Made by a program: the position numbers and the translations under genes. The notes beneath the pieces are model-generated. The model was given only the letters and a program-made list of their open reading frames with translations, was not told the origin of the DNA and searched no databases. Below, one piece after another: positions 45,631 through 55,093 of a DNA stretch of 64,000 nt (within the stretch, counting starts at the first letter, position 1; each line of letters begins with the position of its first letter). Origin of the DNA: Erythrobacter sp. F6033 (lineage in GTDB: Bacteria > Pseudomonadota > Alphaproteobacteria > Sphingomonadales > Sphingomonadaceae); the NCBI RefSeq assembly GCF_023016005.1, contig NZ_JALKAZ010000002.1, positions 1 through 64,000 of the forward strand, read 5' to 3'.

Positions 45631-46566
45631 CTAGTTAGACATGGTTGATGGACTAGTGCCGGATGCCTCCGCACGATTACCTATTGGCAAGCGCGGCCGC
45701 GTGCGCTGCGAGCGGGCTTCTGGTTTGAGCAATAGGAGCGAGATACGCCGATTGCGCGGATCGCCCGGATTGTCCGCGATAAGCGGCTCTCGATCGGCCA
45801 CCCCTTCGATTCTTGCGAAACGCTGCGGGCTCATCCCGTTCAGTATGAGCGCCTGACGCGTAGCTTCCGCCCGGCCGGTTGATAGCGACCAGTTATTTGC
45901 CATCACACCCGACCGCCATGGCAAAGAGTCGGTATGGCCCCGCAGGATCAACGGCGCGCTTTCCCCCTCGATACTGCCAGCAATGATATCGAGTATGCCG
46001 CGTGCCTCATCGGTGAGGATGGTAGTGCCGAGAGCAAACATCGAAAAATCGGCATCGTCGACCAGGTCAATCCGAATGCCATCGGGCGCACGCATTACGC
46101 GGACCTGTTCTGCCAAATGCCGCAGCTTCTTCTGTTTCGACAGTTCATCTGCGATTGTCTCGCGCAATTCCTTGATACGTTCGGCTTCCGCTTCGCCGCG
46201 TCCGCCACCTTCAACGGGTCCACCAGTTGCACCGCGTGGAATGGTGATCGACTTGGTCCCGGTCTGTCCCTGTGCGTTAGGGTAATTGTCCGCATCGGTG
46301 ATCGAGCTGCCGCCCAGCATCCCATCTGAACCCGCGCCTTCCTGCCGCATTTTGACGAGCGTAGGCGTGAAGTAATCAGCCAATCCTTTTCGCTGGTTTT
46401 CTTCCGTCGCGCCGAGCAACCAGAGAAGCAGGAAGAACGCCATCATTGCCGTCACAAAATCGGCATAGGCAACTTTCCAGGCACCGCCATGATGGCCATC
46501 GGCAGCGGCTATCGTGATTTTCTTGACGATAATGGGCGCAGGCGGCGGCGCAGTTTCTTCAGCCAT
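45631..46566 (-). CDS. motB: Stator protein MotB
   Basis: Forms the proton channel with MotA and anchors it to peptidoglycan. The 311-residue protein has GGAWKVAYADFVTAMMAFFLLLWLLG, with the essential Asp at the start of the single membrane segment, then a plug-like helix. An OmpA-type domain follows (LRGHTDSLPWRSGVMANNWSLSTGRAEATRQAL, DPRNRRISLLL). It starts one base after motA. Confidence 0.96.
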   Translation of the reverse strand: MAEETAPPPAPIIVKKITIAAADGHHGGAWKVAYADFVTAMMAFFLLLWLLGATEENQRKGLADYFTPTLVKMRQEGAGSDGMLGGSSITDADNYPNAQGQTGTKSITIPRGATGGPVEGGGRGEAEAERIKELRETIADELSKQKKLRHLAEQVRVMRAPDGIRIDLVDDADFSMFALGTTILTDEARGILDIIAGSIEGESAPLILRGHTDSLPWRSGVMANNWSLSTGRAEATRQALILNGMSPQRFARIEGVADREPLIADNPGDPRNRRISLLLLKPEARSQRTRPRLPIGNRAEASGTSPSTMSN

Positions 46567-46567
46567 C

Positions 46568-47431
46568 CTATCGACCCCGCATCAAATCGAGCAGATCGGT
46601 CAGCTTTGGACGATGCGCTGGCGGCAGACCCGAGCGCGCAGCTTCCAAGACAAGCGGTTGAGGGTAGCCATGAAGGCTGGCGATAATCACCTGTTTTATC
46701 GAATGAAAGATCTGTTGATCGTGTGCATTCACCTGTTTCAACCGGCCTGCCATGGGGCCTGCAAATCCATAGGCGAGCAGCACGCCGAGGAATGTCCCAA
46801 CAAGCGCGCCGCCGATCATCTTGCCAAGGATTTCGGGCGGCTCGTTGATCGAACCCATCGTCTTGATCACGCCCAGAACCGCAGCAACAATTCCCAGCGC
46901 GGGAAACGCATCGGCCATGGACTGGATAGCGTGAGCGGGTTCTTCCATCTCGTGCAGCTGGGTCTTGATCGAATTGTCGATCACGTCCTCGACCGCGTGG
47001 GTATCCAGCGTTCCGCTTGAAACCACCATAAGCGTCAACGGATCGCAGATCAGATCGCGGACGGCCGGATCATTTTGCAGTTTCGGATACTCGCTGAAGA
47101 TGGTTGAGCTTTCCGGGTCGGTGACATGGCTCTCAAGCGCGACGGCCCCTTCCGCGCGAAGCAATTTCATCAGCTGGCTACAAAGCGCGATGGCATCGAT
47201 ATGGTCATCGTCCGAATATTTCGGCCCTTTGAAGACCTTCGCAAAACCGCCGCCCAACAGCTTGATCTCGTGCATCGAGTTGCCGATCAACACGGCGCCA
47301 ATCGCCGCCCCGCCAATCATCATCATTTCAAGCGGCAGCGCCGCGAGAATAGGCCCCATGGCCCCTCCGGCGAGCACAAACCCGCCAAACACCATGATGA
47401 TCAGAACAATGATACCGATGATGGCAAACAT
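46568..47431 (-). CDS. motA: Stator protein MotA
   Basis: Proton-channel and torque-generating membrane protein. The 287 residues give four membrane segments (about 2-20, 30-48, 170-190, 205-225) and a large charged cytoplasmic loop. GIVAAVLGVIKTMGSINEPPEILGKMIGGALVGTFLGVLLAYGF is the conserved channel region. The ATG has AGGAG upstream. It follows flgL by 37 bases and is followed by motB. Confidence 0.96.
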   Translation of the reverse strand: MFAIIGIIVLIIMVFGGFVLAGGAMGPILAALPLEMMMIGGAAIGAVLIGNSMHEIKLLGGGFAKVFKGPKYSDDDHIDAIALCSQLMKLLRAEGAVALESHVTDPESSTIFSEYPKLQNDPAVRDLICDPLTLMVVSSGTLDTHAVEDVIDNSIKTQLHEMEEPAHAIQSMADAFPALGIVAAVLGVIKTMGSINEPPEILGKMIGGALVGTFLGVLLAYGFAGPMAGRLKQVNAHDQQIFHSIKQVIIASLHGYPQPLVLEAARSGLPPAHRPKLTDLLDLMRGR

Positions 47432-47468
47432 CTCGATAGGCTCCTGTTAAATGCGACTGGCCAGCGCG

Positions 47469-48386
47469 TTAAAGCGCGCGGAAAAGGGACAGCGAACTCA
47501 CCCGGGCAAAGCTGGCCTGGCTGGCTTCGAGTGCGGTGAGGGTTTGCTGCAATTGCGCGATTGCACTGGCGATATCGGTGTCACCAACTTCGGAACGCTG
47601 TTCTGCGACCGAAATTGACCGATCGGCCTGATTTTGTTGGACCACTTCAACCCAAGCGAGCCGGGTTCCGAGAACGGCCTGGTTACGGGTCGCGGATTCG
47701 AGTGCAACGTCCAATCCCTCCAATGCGGCCTGCGCCGCTGCAGTCGGGTCTGCTGCGCCGCCGCGCAAAGCGGCCGCCAACCCATCCACCAGCGCGAATG
47801 TATTGGTTGGCGCGCCGCCAGCGGAGAATTCGAACACATCATTGCCAGCCACACCGCGTTCAATTTCGGTGCCCGGTGCAACCCTGACCGATCCGATCTG
47901 GTTGTTGCCCGCATAGGTGACACTGCCCGCGCCATCGCGCGTAAAGGCTGGCCCGGCGGCAGTGCCCGCGAACAATGGTTCTCCGGTCAGGGATGTAGCA
48001 TTGGCCCTATCGAACAGCTCTTCGCCGAGCTGTTCCAGCTCCTCCGCAATGGCATTTCTGGCAGCTTCCGGCAGTGTGTCACTGGCCGCTGAGAGAGCGA
48101 GTTCGCGCGCTCGAGCGATAACATTGGCGACCCCGCCCACTTGATCGGCAGCGAAGGTCAGATCCTGTGCCAGTTTGGCCGCGTTTTCTTCCTCAATCTC
48201 TCCCAATCGCTCCAACCTGTCGAGCGAACGCAAACGCGCCGCGCCGGTCGGATCATCCGATGCGCGTTCGATGCGCTGTCCGGTTGCGACCTGCGTTTGC
48301 AGACGCTCGATCGAACCGCGCAGCTCGGCCATTTGGCTCAGAGAGCGATTGAAATAGGCGGCTGTCGAATTGCCAACAGTGGTCAT
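47469..48386 (-). CDS. flgL: Flagellar hook-associated protein 3 FlgL
   Basis: Junction protein between hook and filament. The 305-residue protein is flagellin-like at both ends. The N-terminus is FNRSLSQMAELRGSIERLQTQVATGQRIERASDDPTGAARLRSLDR, with the conserved SDDP. The C-terminus EVGDTDIASAIAQLQQTLTALEASQASFARVSSLSLFRAL shows the last helix. It follows flgK by 18 bases. Confidence 0.94.
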   Translation of the reverse strand: MTTVGNSTAAYFNRSLSQMAELRGSIERLQTQVATGQRIERASDDPTGAARLRSLDRLERLGEIEEENAAKLAQDLTFAADQVGGVANVIARARELALSAASDTLPEAARNAIAEELEQLGEELFDRANATSLTGEPLFAGTAAGPAFTRDGAGSVTYAGNNQIGSVRVAPGTEIERGVAGNDVFEFSAGGAPTNTFALVDGLAAALRGGAADPTAAAQAALEGLDVALESATRNQAVLGTRLAWVEVVQQNQADRSISVAEQRSEVGDTDIASAIAQLQQTLTALEASQASFARVSSLSLFRAL

Positions 48387-48404
48387 TTGCCGTTTCCCTT
48401 CGCT

Positions 48405-49745
48405 CTATCTCAACGCCAGAATGGTATCGAACAGGTCGGCTGCGACCTGTATGATCCGGCTGTTTGCTTCGAATGCTTGCTGCAAGCGGACGAGCGCGGC
48501 AGCCTCCGCATCCAGATCGACACCGGTTGCCGTAAGCAGCGCGGTTTCGGCGCTCTGCGCGACAATCGTTAGGCCCTCGCGTCTGGTGTCTAGGCCGGAA
48601 ATCCGGCTGGAAATGCCAAGCAGCAGGGTGTCAGTCGTCGTCGCAGGTCCGTTGCCGGCGGAAAGCGCACCGATCAGATTTCGAAGATTGGAAACATCGC
48701 GGCTTCCCGTAGGAGCACCTGCCGGCGCAGTCGCGATCTCTGATCCGCCTGTCAGCGCGACCTCGATGCTCTCAGCTGAATTGCCTGCAAAGAAAGCGGG
48801 CGCAGCGGCGCCAGAACTGGTCGAACCCGATGCCTGTGCCGTGTTGGCGGCGGTGATGATTTGATTGGCAATTCCATCAAGCTCCACCTGCATGGTGGCC
48901 ATTTCATCGAGCGCGGTCTGTCGGCCCGAAAGCGCCCCACTCGAAGGGGCGAATGACTGTCCGTTTGCGTCAAAGGTTACGCGGCCCTCGGCATCCGCCG
49001 TGAAGCCAAGTGTTGCCGCGTTGGCGCCAGTGACGAGTCCCACTTGCGGCGATCCAGAAAGACTAACCGTCGCGGCTCCGAACTCGTCGAATTGCACATC
49101 AATTCCGAATTGCTGAGAGAGATCGCGTAGGCTCGCATCCCGCGCATCGAGCAGTGCCGCTTTGGCAGCAGTGCCATCACGAACCTTCACCAATTCGGCA
49201 TTGGTCCGGGCAATTTCATCTGCGATAGTTTGGGCGGATTGTACGCCCACTGTGACTTCGGCCTGCAACAGGCTGCGGCTTTCTGCGAGAGATCCGTTCG
49301 CTAGCTGAAATGTGTTGCTCAATTGCCGGGCTGTTTCCAGCGCCGATGTACGCAGCACCGGATCCAACGGGTCGCTTTCCAAGCGGACGAGCGCGGCTTC
49401 TAAATCAACCAGCCCTTCAAACAGGCGGGATTGCTCAATCGCAGTCTCTGCGCCGCGCAAACCGTTCATTTCGGCTTCCGTCCGCGCCAGATCGGCTGTC
49501 GCACTGCGGAATTGCAACTGCACCAGCTCGCTTTCGGCCCGCGCCACCGTTCCGATGCGCACACCGCCATACGAATTGGCCGAGTTTAACCCGATCGTCG
49601 CGCTGCCGACCACCTCGCTTTGGGCAAGTGTCCGGCGCGCATAGTCCGGGTTGGACGCATTCGCGATGTTCTGCGCTGTCAGTTCAAGGCTGGCGCGCGC
49701 CGCCGCAGCGCCGCTGCGGCCGATCGAGATAAGTGCGGTAGGCAT
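48405..49745 (-). CDS. flgK: Flagellar hook-associated protein 1 FlgK
   Basis: The hook-proximal junction protein. The 446-residue protein has the rod/hook-type N-terminus RSGAAAARASLELTAQNIANASNPDYARR and the C-terminal heptads EAAALVRLQQAFEANSRIIQVAADLFDTIL. The middle is an Ala/Ser/Thr-rich variable domain. The ATG at 49745 shares a base with the flgJ stop; the GTG one codon earlier is less likely. Confidence 0.94.
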   Translation of the reverse strand: MPTALISIGRSGAAAARASLELTAQNIANASNPDYARRTLAQSEVVGSATIGLNSANSYGGVRIGTVARAESELVQLQFRSATADLARTEAEMNGLRGAETAIEQSRLFEGLVDLEAALVRLESDPLDPVLRTSALETARQLSNTFQLANGSLAESRSLLQAEVTVGVQSAQTIADEIARTNAELVKVRDGTAAKAALLDARDASLRDLSQQFGIDVQFDEFGAATVSLSGSPQVGLVTGANAATLGFTADAEGRVTFDANGQSFAPSSGALSGRQTALDEMATMQVELDGIANQIITAANTAQASGSTSSGAAAPAFFAGNSAESIEVALTGGSEIATAPAGAPTGSRDVSNLRNLIGALSAGNGPATTTDTLLLGISSRISGLDTRREGLTIVAQSAETALLTATGVDLDAEAAALVRLQQAFEANSRIIQVAADLFDTILALR

Positions 49746-50047
49746 CACATACCCCCATGCCCATCAACATATTGAGCAAGCTGTTCCTCGATACTCCGTG
49801 CAAACCCGAAGGAGCCCGATTCCGCAGCGATTTCAGCGAAGTGTTCATCGCGCATTTTCTCGAATTGCTTCAGCCCGCCTCCGGTTAGCGGTGCATCTTC
49901 GGCAAAGCTTGAGGCGCGCGCCGTTTCGAGCATGCGGCGGATCATGATCGCCTCGAAACCCTGCGCTGCTTCGCGCAGCTCCCGCCGCTCGGGCGAGAGT
50001 GTGTCGGGCAATGTGCCGATCGAAGGAGAAGATGGCGCGATAATCAC
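49745..50047 (-). CDS. flgJ: Rod-binding protein, FlgJ N-terminal domain only
   Basis: A 100-residue protein with the FlgJ rod-binding motif LREAAQGFEAIMIRRMLETARASSF. It then has GGGLKQFEKMRDEHFAEIAAESGSFGFARSIEEQL. The C-terminal muramidase domain of enterobacterial FlgJ is absent, as in other alphaproteobacteria. The transglycosylase encoded at 59370 may supply that activity. It overlaps flgI by four bases. Confidence 0.9.
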   Translation of the reverse strand: MIIAPSSPSIGTLPDTLSPERRELREAAQGFEAIMIRRMLETARASSFAEDAPLTGGGLKQFEKMRDEHFAEIAAESGSFGFARSIEEQLAQYVDGHGGM

Positions 50048-51150
50048 AGCACCACCATTTCGGCCTGCAATGCGCCCGCCTGTTTGAGGCTTTCGAGGAT
50101 CACAACCAGATCGGCTGCGCCCACGCCAAGCAGGTTGAGCGCGTCAACTATCTCGCTCAGCGAGGCCGCTCCTGGCATCAAAGCAACTCGGTCAGACCGC
50201 TCGGTCACGGTGATATCGGATGCCTCTTCAACCGCTGTTTCGCCGTTGGCAAAAGGTTCGGGCTGCACAATGCGAGGGGTTTCGTCTATGCGAATGACAA
50301 GCTTGCCATGGCTAATCGCAGCAGGCGAAAGGCGCACCGACTGATTGATTACCACCGTGCCCGTCCGACTGTTGACGATCACCTTGGCCGCGACCGGTGC
50401 TGGTGTAACGGCCAACATCTCAATCTCGGCGAGCTTTGCCGCGCGGATGTCGTTTCCAAATGGCAGAGTCAGTTCGATACTCACGCCATCCGAAATGCGC
50501 GCCATTCCGGGATAAATCCCATTGATCGCATCGCGCACACGGGACGCGGTAAGAAAATCGGCGCGGTGCAAGTTGAAACGCAAAGTGCCTTCCCGGTCGA
50601 AACCGGTGGCAACCGCACGCTCGACCGATGCGCCGTCTGCAATTCTGCCGACAGTTGTGACATTGACCGTCAGCTGCGATCCGTCGCGGCCGGAGACACC
50701 CAATCCGCCAACTGCAATATTGCCCTGAGCCATCGCGTAGATCTGGCCGTCTGCACCATAAAGCGGAGCCAGTACCAAGGCACCGCCGCGCAGGCTTTTG
50801 GCCTGACCCAAAGTTGAAACAGTGATGTCGATCCGTTGGCCCGGCTTGGCAAAGGCAGGCAAATCAGCCGTGATGATAACCGCAGCGGCGTTGCGCAAAT
50901 TGGGGCTGATGCCGGGCGGCAATTGCAGGCCCAGCCGGCCAGAGACGCCCTTCATCGCTTCGGTCACGTATTGAAGATTGTCATCGCCCGTACCCTGCAG
51001 ACCAACCACCACACCGTAACCGGTAAGCTGGTTGGTCCGTAGACCTTCGAATTCGCCCAAGTCGCGAATACGTTCGGCAGATCCGCTGACGGGGGTCATC
51101 ACCGCGATCAACGCGATGATGAGTCCGATTAGTTTGGAAATTCTGGTCAT
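50044..51150 (-). CDS. flgI: Flagellar P-ring protein FlgI
   Basis: Forms the periplasmic bushing around the rod. The 368-residue precursor begins with a signal peptide (about 1-26, ending GSA). The mature part has IRDLGEFEGLRTNQLTGYGVVVGLQGTGDD and LRGGALVLAPLYGADGQIYAMAQGNIAVGG. It ends LNLLGVGAADLVVILESLKQAGAL, all standard FlgI blocks. FlgA, encoded at 58063, should chaperone it. Confidence 0.96.
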   Translation of the reverse strand: MTRISKLIGLIIALIAVMTPVSGSAERIRDLGEFEGLRTNQLTGYGVVVGLQGTGDDNLQYVTEAMKGVSGRLGLQLPPGISPNLRNAAAVIITADLPAFAKPGQRIDITVSTLGQAKSLRGGALVLAPLYGADGQIYAMAQGNIAVGGLGVSGRDGSQLTVNVTTVGRIADGASVERAVATGFDREGTLRFNLHRADFLTASRVRDAINGIYPGMARISDGVSIELTLPFGNDIRAAKLAEIEMLAVTPAPVAAKVIVNSRTGTVVINQSVRLSPAAISHGKLVIRIDETPRIVQPEPFANGETAVEEASDITVTERSDRVALMPGAASLSEIVDALNLLGVGAADLVVILESLKQAGALQAEMVVL

Positions 51151-51178
51151 GTCGCAGTTCCTTGCATGTCAGGGCCGC

Positions 51179-51883
51179 TCAAAACGGCGAGATGAAGTTG
51201 AAGAAACGCGACAGCCAGCCCGGACGGCTCGCCTGCTGCACCGCGCCCTTGCCGGAATAGATGATCCGGGCATTGGCGACTTGAGACGATGGCAGGCGGT
51301 TGTCGGCATTGATGTCGATCAGGCGGATTCGTCCGGCGAATTGGACCCATTCCTTTCCCTGACTCAGCGACATCTGCTTTTCTCCGACCACCTCTGCGGT
51401 GCCATTGGGATAAATCGCGGCAATCGTGACCGCGACGGTTCCGGTAAGCTGGCTTTGCTGGGCAGCATTGCCTCCACCTGAGAACGAACCTTGCGCTGCA
51501 GGATTAAGGGCGTTCGGATTGAGAAAGCTGAGCGGACCGGCGGTCGGTGGCGTGATAGAGAACCCACCATCGCGGTTTGTCTGGCCGGTGGTGCTTTTGG
51601 AGGTCGATGTGTTTTCAACCAGCACGATGGTCACCATATCGCCCAGTGACCGGGCGCGGGTTCCGACATGCAGCCCCGCATATCCCTGCCCCACGCGAAA
51701 GATAGAGCCGCGATTGTCAGCCCGCGAAGGCGCGGCATGCTCGCCTTGCGCTGTAATCGCGACCAAAGGCGAGGCGGGTGGTGGTGGCGCGGTGAATCCC
51801 GCTTTCGGCCCTCCACCGCCCATACCCATACAGGCGGAGGTCGCGAATGCGGCCAGTGATATTGTGAGTGTGCGAATACGCAT
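51179..51883 (-). CDS. flgH: Flagellar L-ring lipoprotein FlgH
   Basis: Forms the outer-membrane ring of the basal body. The protein has a lipoprotein signal with TSAC, then a Gly/Pro-rich stretch. The FlgH core follows: GSIFRVGQGYAGLHVGTRARSLGDMVTIVLVENTSTSKS and the end SSQVANARIIYSGKGAVQQASRPGWLSRFFNFISPF. Three ATG codons are possible (51898, 51889, 51883); the last has GGGAG eight bases upstream. The first overlaps the flgG stop. Confidence 0.93.
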   Translation of the reverse strand: MRIRTLTISLAAFATSACMGMGGGGPKAGFTAPPPPASPLVAITAQGEHAAPSRADNRGSIFRVGQGYAGLHVGTRARSLGDMVTIVLVENTSTSKSTTGQTNRDGGFSITPPTAGPLSFLNPNALNPAAQGSFSGGGNAAQQSQLTGTVAVTIAAIYPNGTAEVVGEKQMSLSQGKEWVQFAGRIRLIDINADNRLPSSQVANARIIYSGKGAVQQASRPGWLSRFFNFISPF

Positions 51884-51897
51884 GTTCATAGCTCCCA

Positions 51898-52689
51898 TCA
51901 GAGGGTCTGGTTTGCATTGCGGAGCATTTCATCGACCGCGCTGACCATTTTTGAATTGATCTCGTAGGCGCGCTGCGCCTCGATCATCTCCACCAGCTCC
52001 TCGACAACATTGACGTTGCTGGCCTCCAGCATTCCCTGACGCACATTACCGCGTCCGTTTTGGCCTGCCGGTCCGACTTCCGCCTGACCGCTGGCCCCGG
52101 TTTCGACGAGGAAGTTGTCGCCGATGGCGCGCAATCCCGCCGGATTGACGAAGCTGGCGACAGTAAGCTGGCCGAGCTGAACCGCCGCGGCGCTGCCGGG
52201 CTGCGAGGCGCTAACGGTGCCGTCCGGTGCAATGGCTATCGACTCCACGCCTTGAGGAATCTGAATTGCTGGCGTGACGGTGTAGCCTTGCGAGGTGACC
52301 AACTGGCCCTCGGGCGACAGAGTAAAGTTGCCCGCACGGGTATAAGCTGTTTCGCCGCCACCCGGCAGTTCGACCTGAAAGAACCCGGGTCCATCCAACG
52401 CCACATCCAGCGTGTTGCCAGTGGTGTTGAGCGTGCCCTGGCTATCAATCCGGCTCGTGCCCATCACCTGAACACCGGTGCCCAGATTGAGGCCAACAGC
52501 ATAGGCGGTCTGCCCGGTCGATTGCTGTCCGGCGACGCGTTGCTCCTGATAGGCCAGTGTGGCGAAATCGGCGCGATCACGCTTAAATCCCGTGGTGCCA
52601 ATATTGGCGAGATTGTTCGCAATAACGCGCATCCGCGCATCTTGTGCTTCAAGTCCTGTACGAGCGACATGGAGAGCCGAATTTGGCAT
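51898..52689 (-). CDS. flgG: Flagellar distal rod protein FlgG
   Basis: A 263-residue rod protein. MPNSALHVARTGLEAQDARMRVIANNLANIGTTGFKRDRADF is the typical N-terminal helix. The C-terminus (QGMLEASNVNVVEELVEMIEAQRAYEINSKMVSAVDEML) is the standard FlgG end. It follows flgF by 43 bases with GGATC upstream of the ATG. Confidence 0.96.
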   Translation of the reverse strand: MPNSALHVARTGLEAQDARMRVIANNLANIGTTGFKRDRADFATLAYQEQRVAGQQSTGQTAYAVGLNLGTGVQVMGTSRIDSQGTLNTTGNTLDVALDGPGFFQVELPGGGETAYTRAGNFTLSPEGQLVTSQGYTVTPAIQIPQGVESIAIAPDGTVSASQPGSAAAVQLGQLTVASFVNPAGLRAIGDNFLVETGASGQAEVGPAGQNGRGNVRQGMLEASNVNVVEELVEMIEAQRAYEINSKMVSAVDEMLRNANQTL

Positions 52690-52732
52690 GAAAGATCCTT
52701 TCGAATTCGAAGAATAGGGTGTGTGATCAGGC

Positions 52733-53473
52733 TCAGCGCATCGCCATCAATCGGCTGCCCGCTTCATCAAGTTCGCCAGCAGTGCTGATGATCTTGACCC
52801 GTTGTTCAAAGGCTCGCTGCGCCTCGATCATGGCAACCAGTGCATCGGCGGTTTCGACGTTAGATTGCTCCAACGCGCCCGAAGTCACCTGCGCGGTCGG
52901 ATCAGCGGGAAGCACCCCGCCGCCCACCACTTTCAGGAAACTGTCGATGCCTTTGGCCAGCACGCTGCCATCGGGTGATGCCAGCTTGATCCGGCCCAGC
53001 GGCTCAGCAGGAGCGTTGGGTGCCGCCGGATCAGACCCGAGCACGGTTCCATCCTGAGCGATGCTGATACTAAATCCGGCAGGCACCGTTATCGGGCCAC
53101 CTTCTCCCATGACTGGAAGACGTTCGCCATTCTCGATCAGGCCCGAAGGGGCAACGCGCAAATCGCCGCGCCGCGAATACAATTCCCCGCCATCTGGGCC
53201 CTGATACGCGATCAGGGCTTCTCCATTGACCGCGATGTCCATCGGCTGACCTGTGGACGTAACGCGGCCTTGGGTCATATCCGCACCGCGCACGCTGCCG
53301 CGCGCCATGGCACGCGCTTCGGGTGAGCCATCTCGCACCGTCGCCGCCTTCACGGAGAACACCTCTCCGCGAAAGCCGGGCGTTGATGCGTTGGCGAGAT
53401 TGTTCGCAACGGCCCGCTGGCGGTCCATTGCGGCGTTCATCGCCGTCAGCGCGGTGTAGATCAGGCGGTCCAC
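52733..53473 (-). CDS. flgF: Flagellar proximal rod protein FlgF
   Basis: A 246-residue rod protein with the N-terminus MDRLIYTALTAMNAAMDRQRAVANNLANASTPGFRGEVF and the C-terminus SGALEQSNVETADALVAMIEAQRAFEQRVKIISTAGE. Shorter than FlgG and with a small middle domain, as usual. It starts ten bases after flgE. Confidence 0.94.
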   Translation of the reverse strand: MDRLIYTALTAMNAAMDRQRAVANNLANASTPGFRGEVFSVKAATVRDGSPEARAMARGSVRGADMTQGRVTSTGQPMDIAVNGEALIAYQGPDGGELYSRRGDLRVAPSGLIENGERLPVMGEGGPITVPAGFSISIAQDGTVLGSDPAAPNAPAEPLGRIKLASPDGSVLAKGIDSFLKVVGGGVLPADPTAQVTSGALEQSNVETADALVAMIEAQRAFEQRVKIISTAGELDEAGSRLMAMR

Positions 53474-53483
53474 GGTTCAGCCC

Positions 53484-54296
53484 TTACCGTTGCAGGTTCA
53501 GGACGGTTTGCGAGATCGCTGTAGCGGTATCGATTGCGCGGGCATTGGCCTGAAAATTGCGCTGCGCGGTTAGCAGCGAAACCATTTCCTCAGCCAAGTC
53601 GACATTGGAGCGTTCGAGCGTGCCTGACAGCAAGTCCCCGACATTGCCGATACCCGGTGCGCCATAGACCGGCGCGCCGGAATCGCCGGTCGCCTCCCAT
53701 TTGGTTTGACCGATCGAGCGAAGACCGTTGGCAGCGGGGAAAGTCGCGAGAGCGACAGCCGCCACCGGTTCGGTCGTCCCATCGGTATAGGCGGCGGTGA
53801 CCACGCCGTTGCGGGCAATCGACACGCTTGAAAGCGTTGCACCAGCGGCATTGGTGGTCGGAATGGTTGCGTCGGCGGGTGTGGTGCCGGTTACCGTGCC
53901 AGTTGCATCAACCGGATAGGCCTGCACCAGATCGCCATTGGCGTCTTGCAACGATCCGTTGGCGTCGATCTGAAAATTGCCATTGCGCGTGAACGCTAGA
54001 TCGCCGGAAATCGGATTGGCGGTGGCAAAGAAACCGCCGCCATTGATAGAGACGTCCAGGCTGCGCCCGGTCTGTTCAATTGGCCCGAGCGAAAAATCCT
54101 GATTGATCGAAGACACCGCAGCGCCGATGCCAGGCGTGCGACGCGGATCATTGGCAGAGCCATTCGCGACCAGATCGCTAAACTGCGCGTTGCTTTTCTT
54201 AAAGCCCGCCGTCTCGGCATTGGCGATATTGTGCGAGATCACCCGCAGATCGGTTTCGGCGTTTTTCATACCGCCAAGAGAAGTGAAAAAGGACAT
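53484..54296 (-). CDS. flgE: Flagellar hook protein FlgE (short)
   Basis: The hook subunit. The N-terminus MSFFTSLGGMKNAETDLRVISHNIANAETAGFKKS and C-terminus SGTLERSNVDLAEEMVSLLTAQRNFQANARAIDTATAISQTVL are standard. At 270 residues it is much shorter than the 400-residue FlgE of enterobacteria, so the outer hook domains are small. The ATG at 54296 matches the FlgE start; the open frame upstream lies over flgD. Confidence 0.92.
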   Translation of the reverse strand: MSFFTSLGGMKNAETDLRVISHNIANAETAGFKKSNAQFSDLVANGSANDPRRTPGIGAAVSSINQDFSLGPIEQTGRSLDVSINGGGFFATANPISGDLAFTRNGNFQIDANGSLQDANGDLVQAYPVDATGTVTGTTPADATIPTTNAAGATLSSVSIARNGVVTAAYTDGTTEPVAAVALATFPAANGLRSIGQTKWEATGDSGAPVYGAPGIGNVGDLLSGTLERSNVDLAEEMVSLLTAQRNFQANARAIDTATAISQTVLNLQR

Positions 54297-54324
54297 GGTC
54301 GGAAGGTTCCTTGTGTTGAAAAAA

Positions 54325-54678
54325 CTATGCGGCGGGGTTGGCCGATCGAACCGCTTCGATTGCGGCGCGGCTTGCCTCTGCGGCTGCATTTTGCGCAGCG
54401 ATGAGGTTGTCGAGTTTGGCCGAAATATCGTTCAGCGTTTCGCTAGAATCCGTTGAAGCCGCGAGTGAGGAAAACTGCGCCATCTGCGCCAGCATCTCTT
54501 CGTTATTGGCTGGCTCCAGCGGATCTTGCAGCGACAATTGCGTCGTCAAAAGACGCAGAAAGTCGGCCTGATCCAGCGAAGCAAGGCCGTTGCTGTTCGA
54601 TGGACCCGAAGGGGTGTTCAATCGGTCCAATGTTTCCTGCACATTGGCCGTGGCGGGCGCTGTTGGGGTGACATTCAT
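54325..54678 (-). CDS. flgD: Hook-capping protein FlgD, N-terminal part only
   Basis: A 117-residue FlgD with the conserved block [39 protein letters not shown], followed by an Ala-rich helix. The C-terminal Ig-like and tudor-like domains (another 100 residues in most species) are absent. The ATG at 54678 has AGGAG eight bases upstream; a TTG at 54684 is an alternative. Translation of flgC and flgD is likely coupled. Confidence 0.88.
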   Translation of the reverse strand: MNVTPTAPATANVQETLDRLNTPSGPSNSNGLASLDQADFLRLLTTQLSLQDPLEPANNEEMLAQMAQFSSLAASTDSSETLNDISAKLDNLIAAQNAAAEASRAAIEAVRSANPAA

Positions 54679-54680
54679 GT

Positions 54681-55091
54681 TCAATTGCTCCTGAGAGTTT
54701 CCAGCATCAGCTGCTTGGCCGTCGTCAGCGCCTGAACCAGGTTCTGATACTGGCGCGCGCTTTCCATGATCTCGATCATCTCGGCGCTTTCATCGACGGG
54801 TGCCTCCCACACATGCCCTTCGGCATCGGCGAGAGGGTGATTGGGATCGTATCTCTTGGTCGGTGCTGTCTCGCTGCGAATAATCCCGTCGCTGCGCACA
54901 CCAGACAGACCACTTGCCTGATCGAGCTCGCTGGCAAAACGCACACGGATGGGGCGGTATGCTTCGGCCTCACTGCTCGCGACCGACCCCGCATTGGCGA
55001 GGTTGGAAGTGGCCGCATTCATCCGCACCATCTGGGCAGACATGGCCCGCTCGGTCATCGAAAACAGCGTCATCCGGTTACCGTCAGACAT
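54681..55091 (-). CDS. flgC: Flagellar rod protein FlgC
   Basis: A 136-residue rod protein with [24 protein letters not shown] and the end [54 protein letters not shown] is the standard FlgC block. The ATG at 55091 follows the flgB stop closely; a GTG two codons earlier would overlap it. Confidence 0.94.
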   Translation of the reverse strand: MSDGNRMTLFSMTERAMSAQMVRMNAATSNLANAGSVASSEAEAYRPIRVRFASELDQASGLSGVRSDGIIRSETAPTKRYDPNHPLADAEGHVWEAPVDESAEMIEIMESARQYQNLVQALTTAKQLMLETLRSN

Positions 55092-55093
55092 CG

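Noticed and set aside
43140..45674. Longer N-terminus of the HAD-like protein
   Set aside because: The extra 32 residues overlap motB and are Arg-rich shadow sequence; the ATG at 45578 starts just before the HAD domain.
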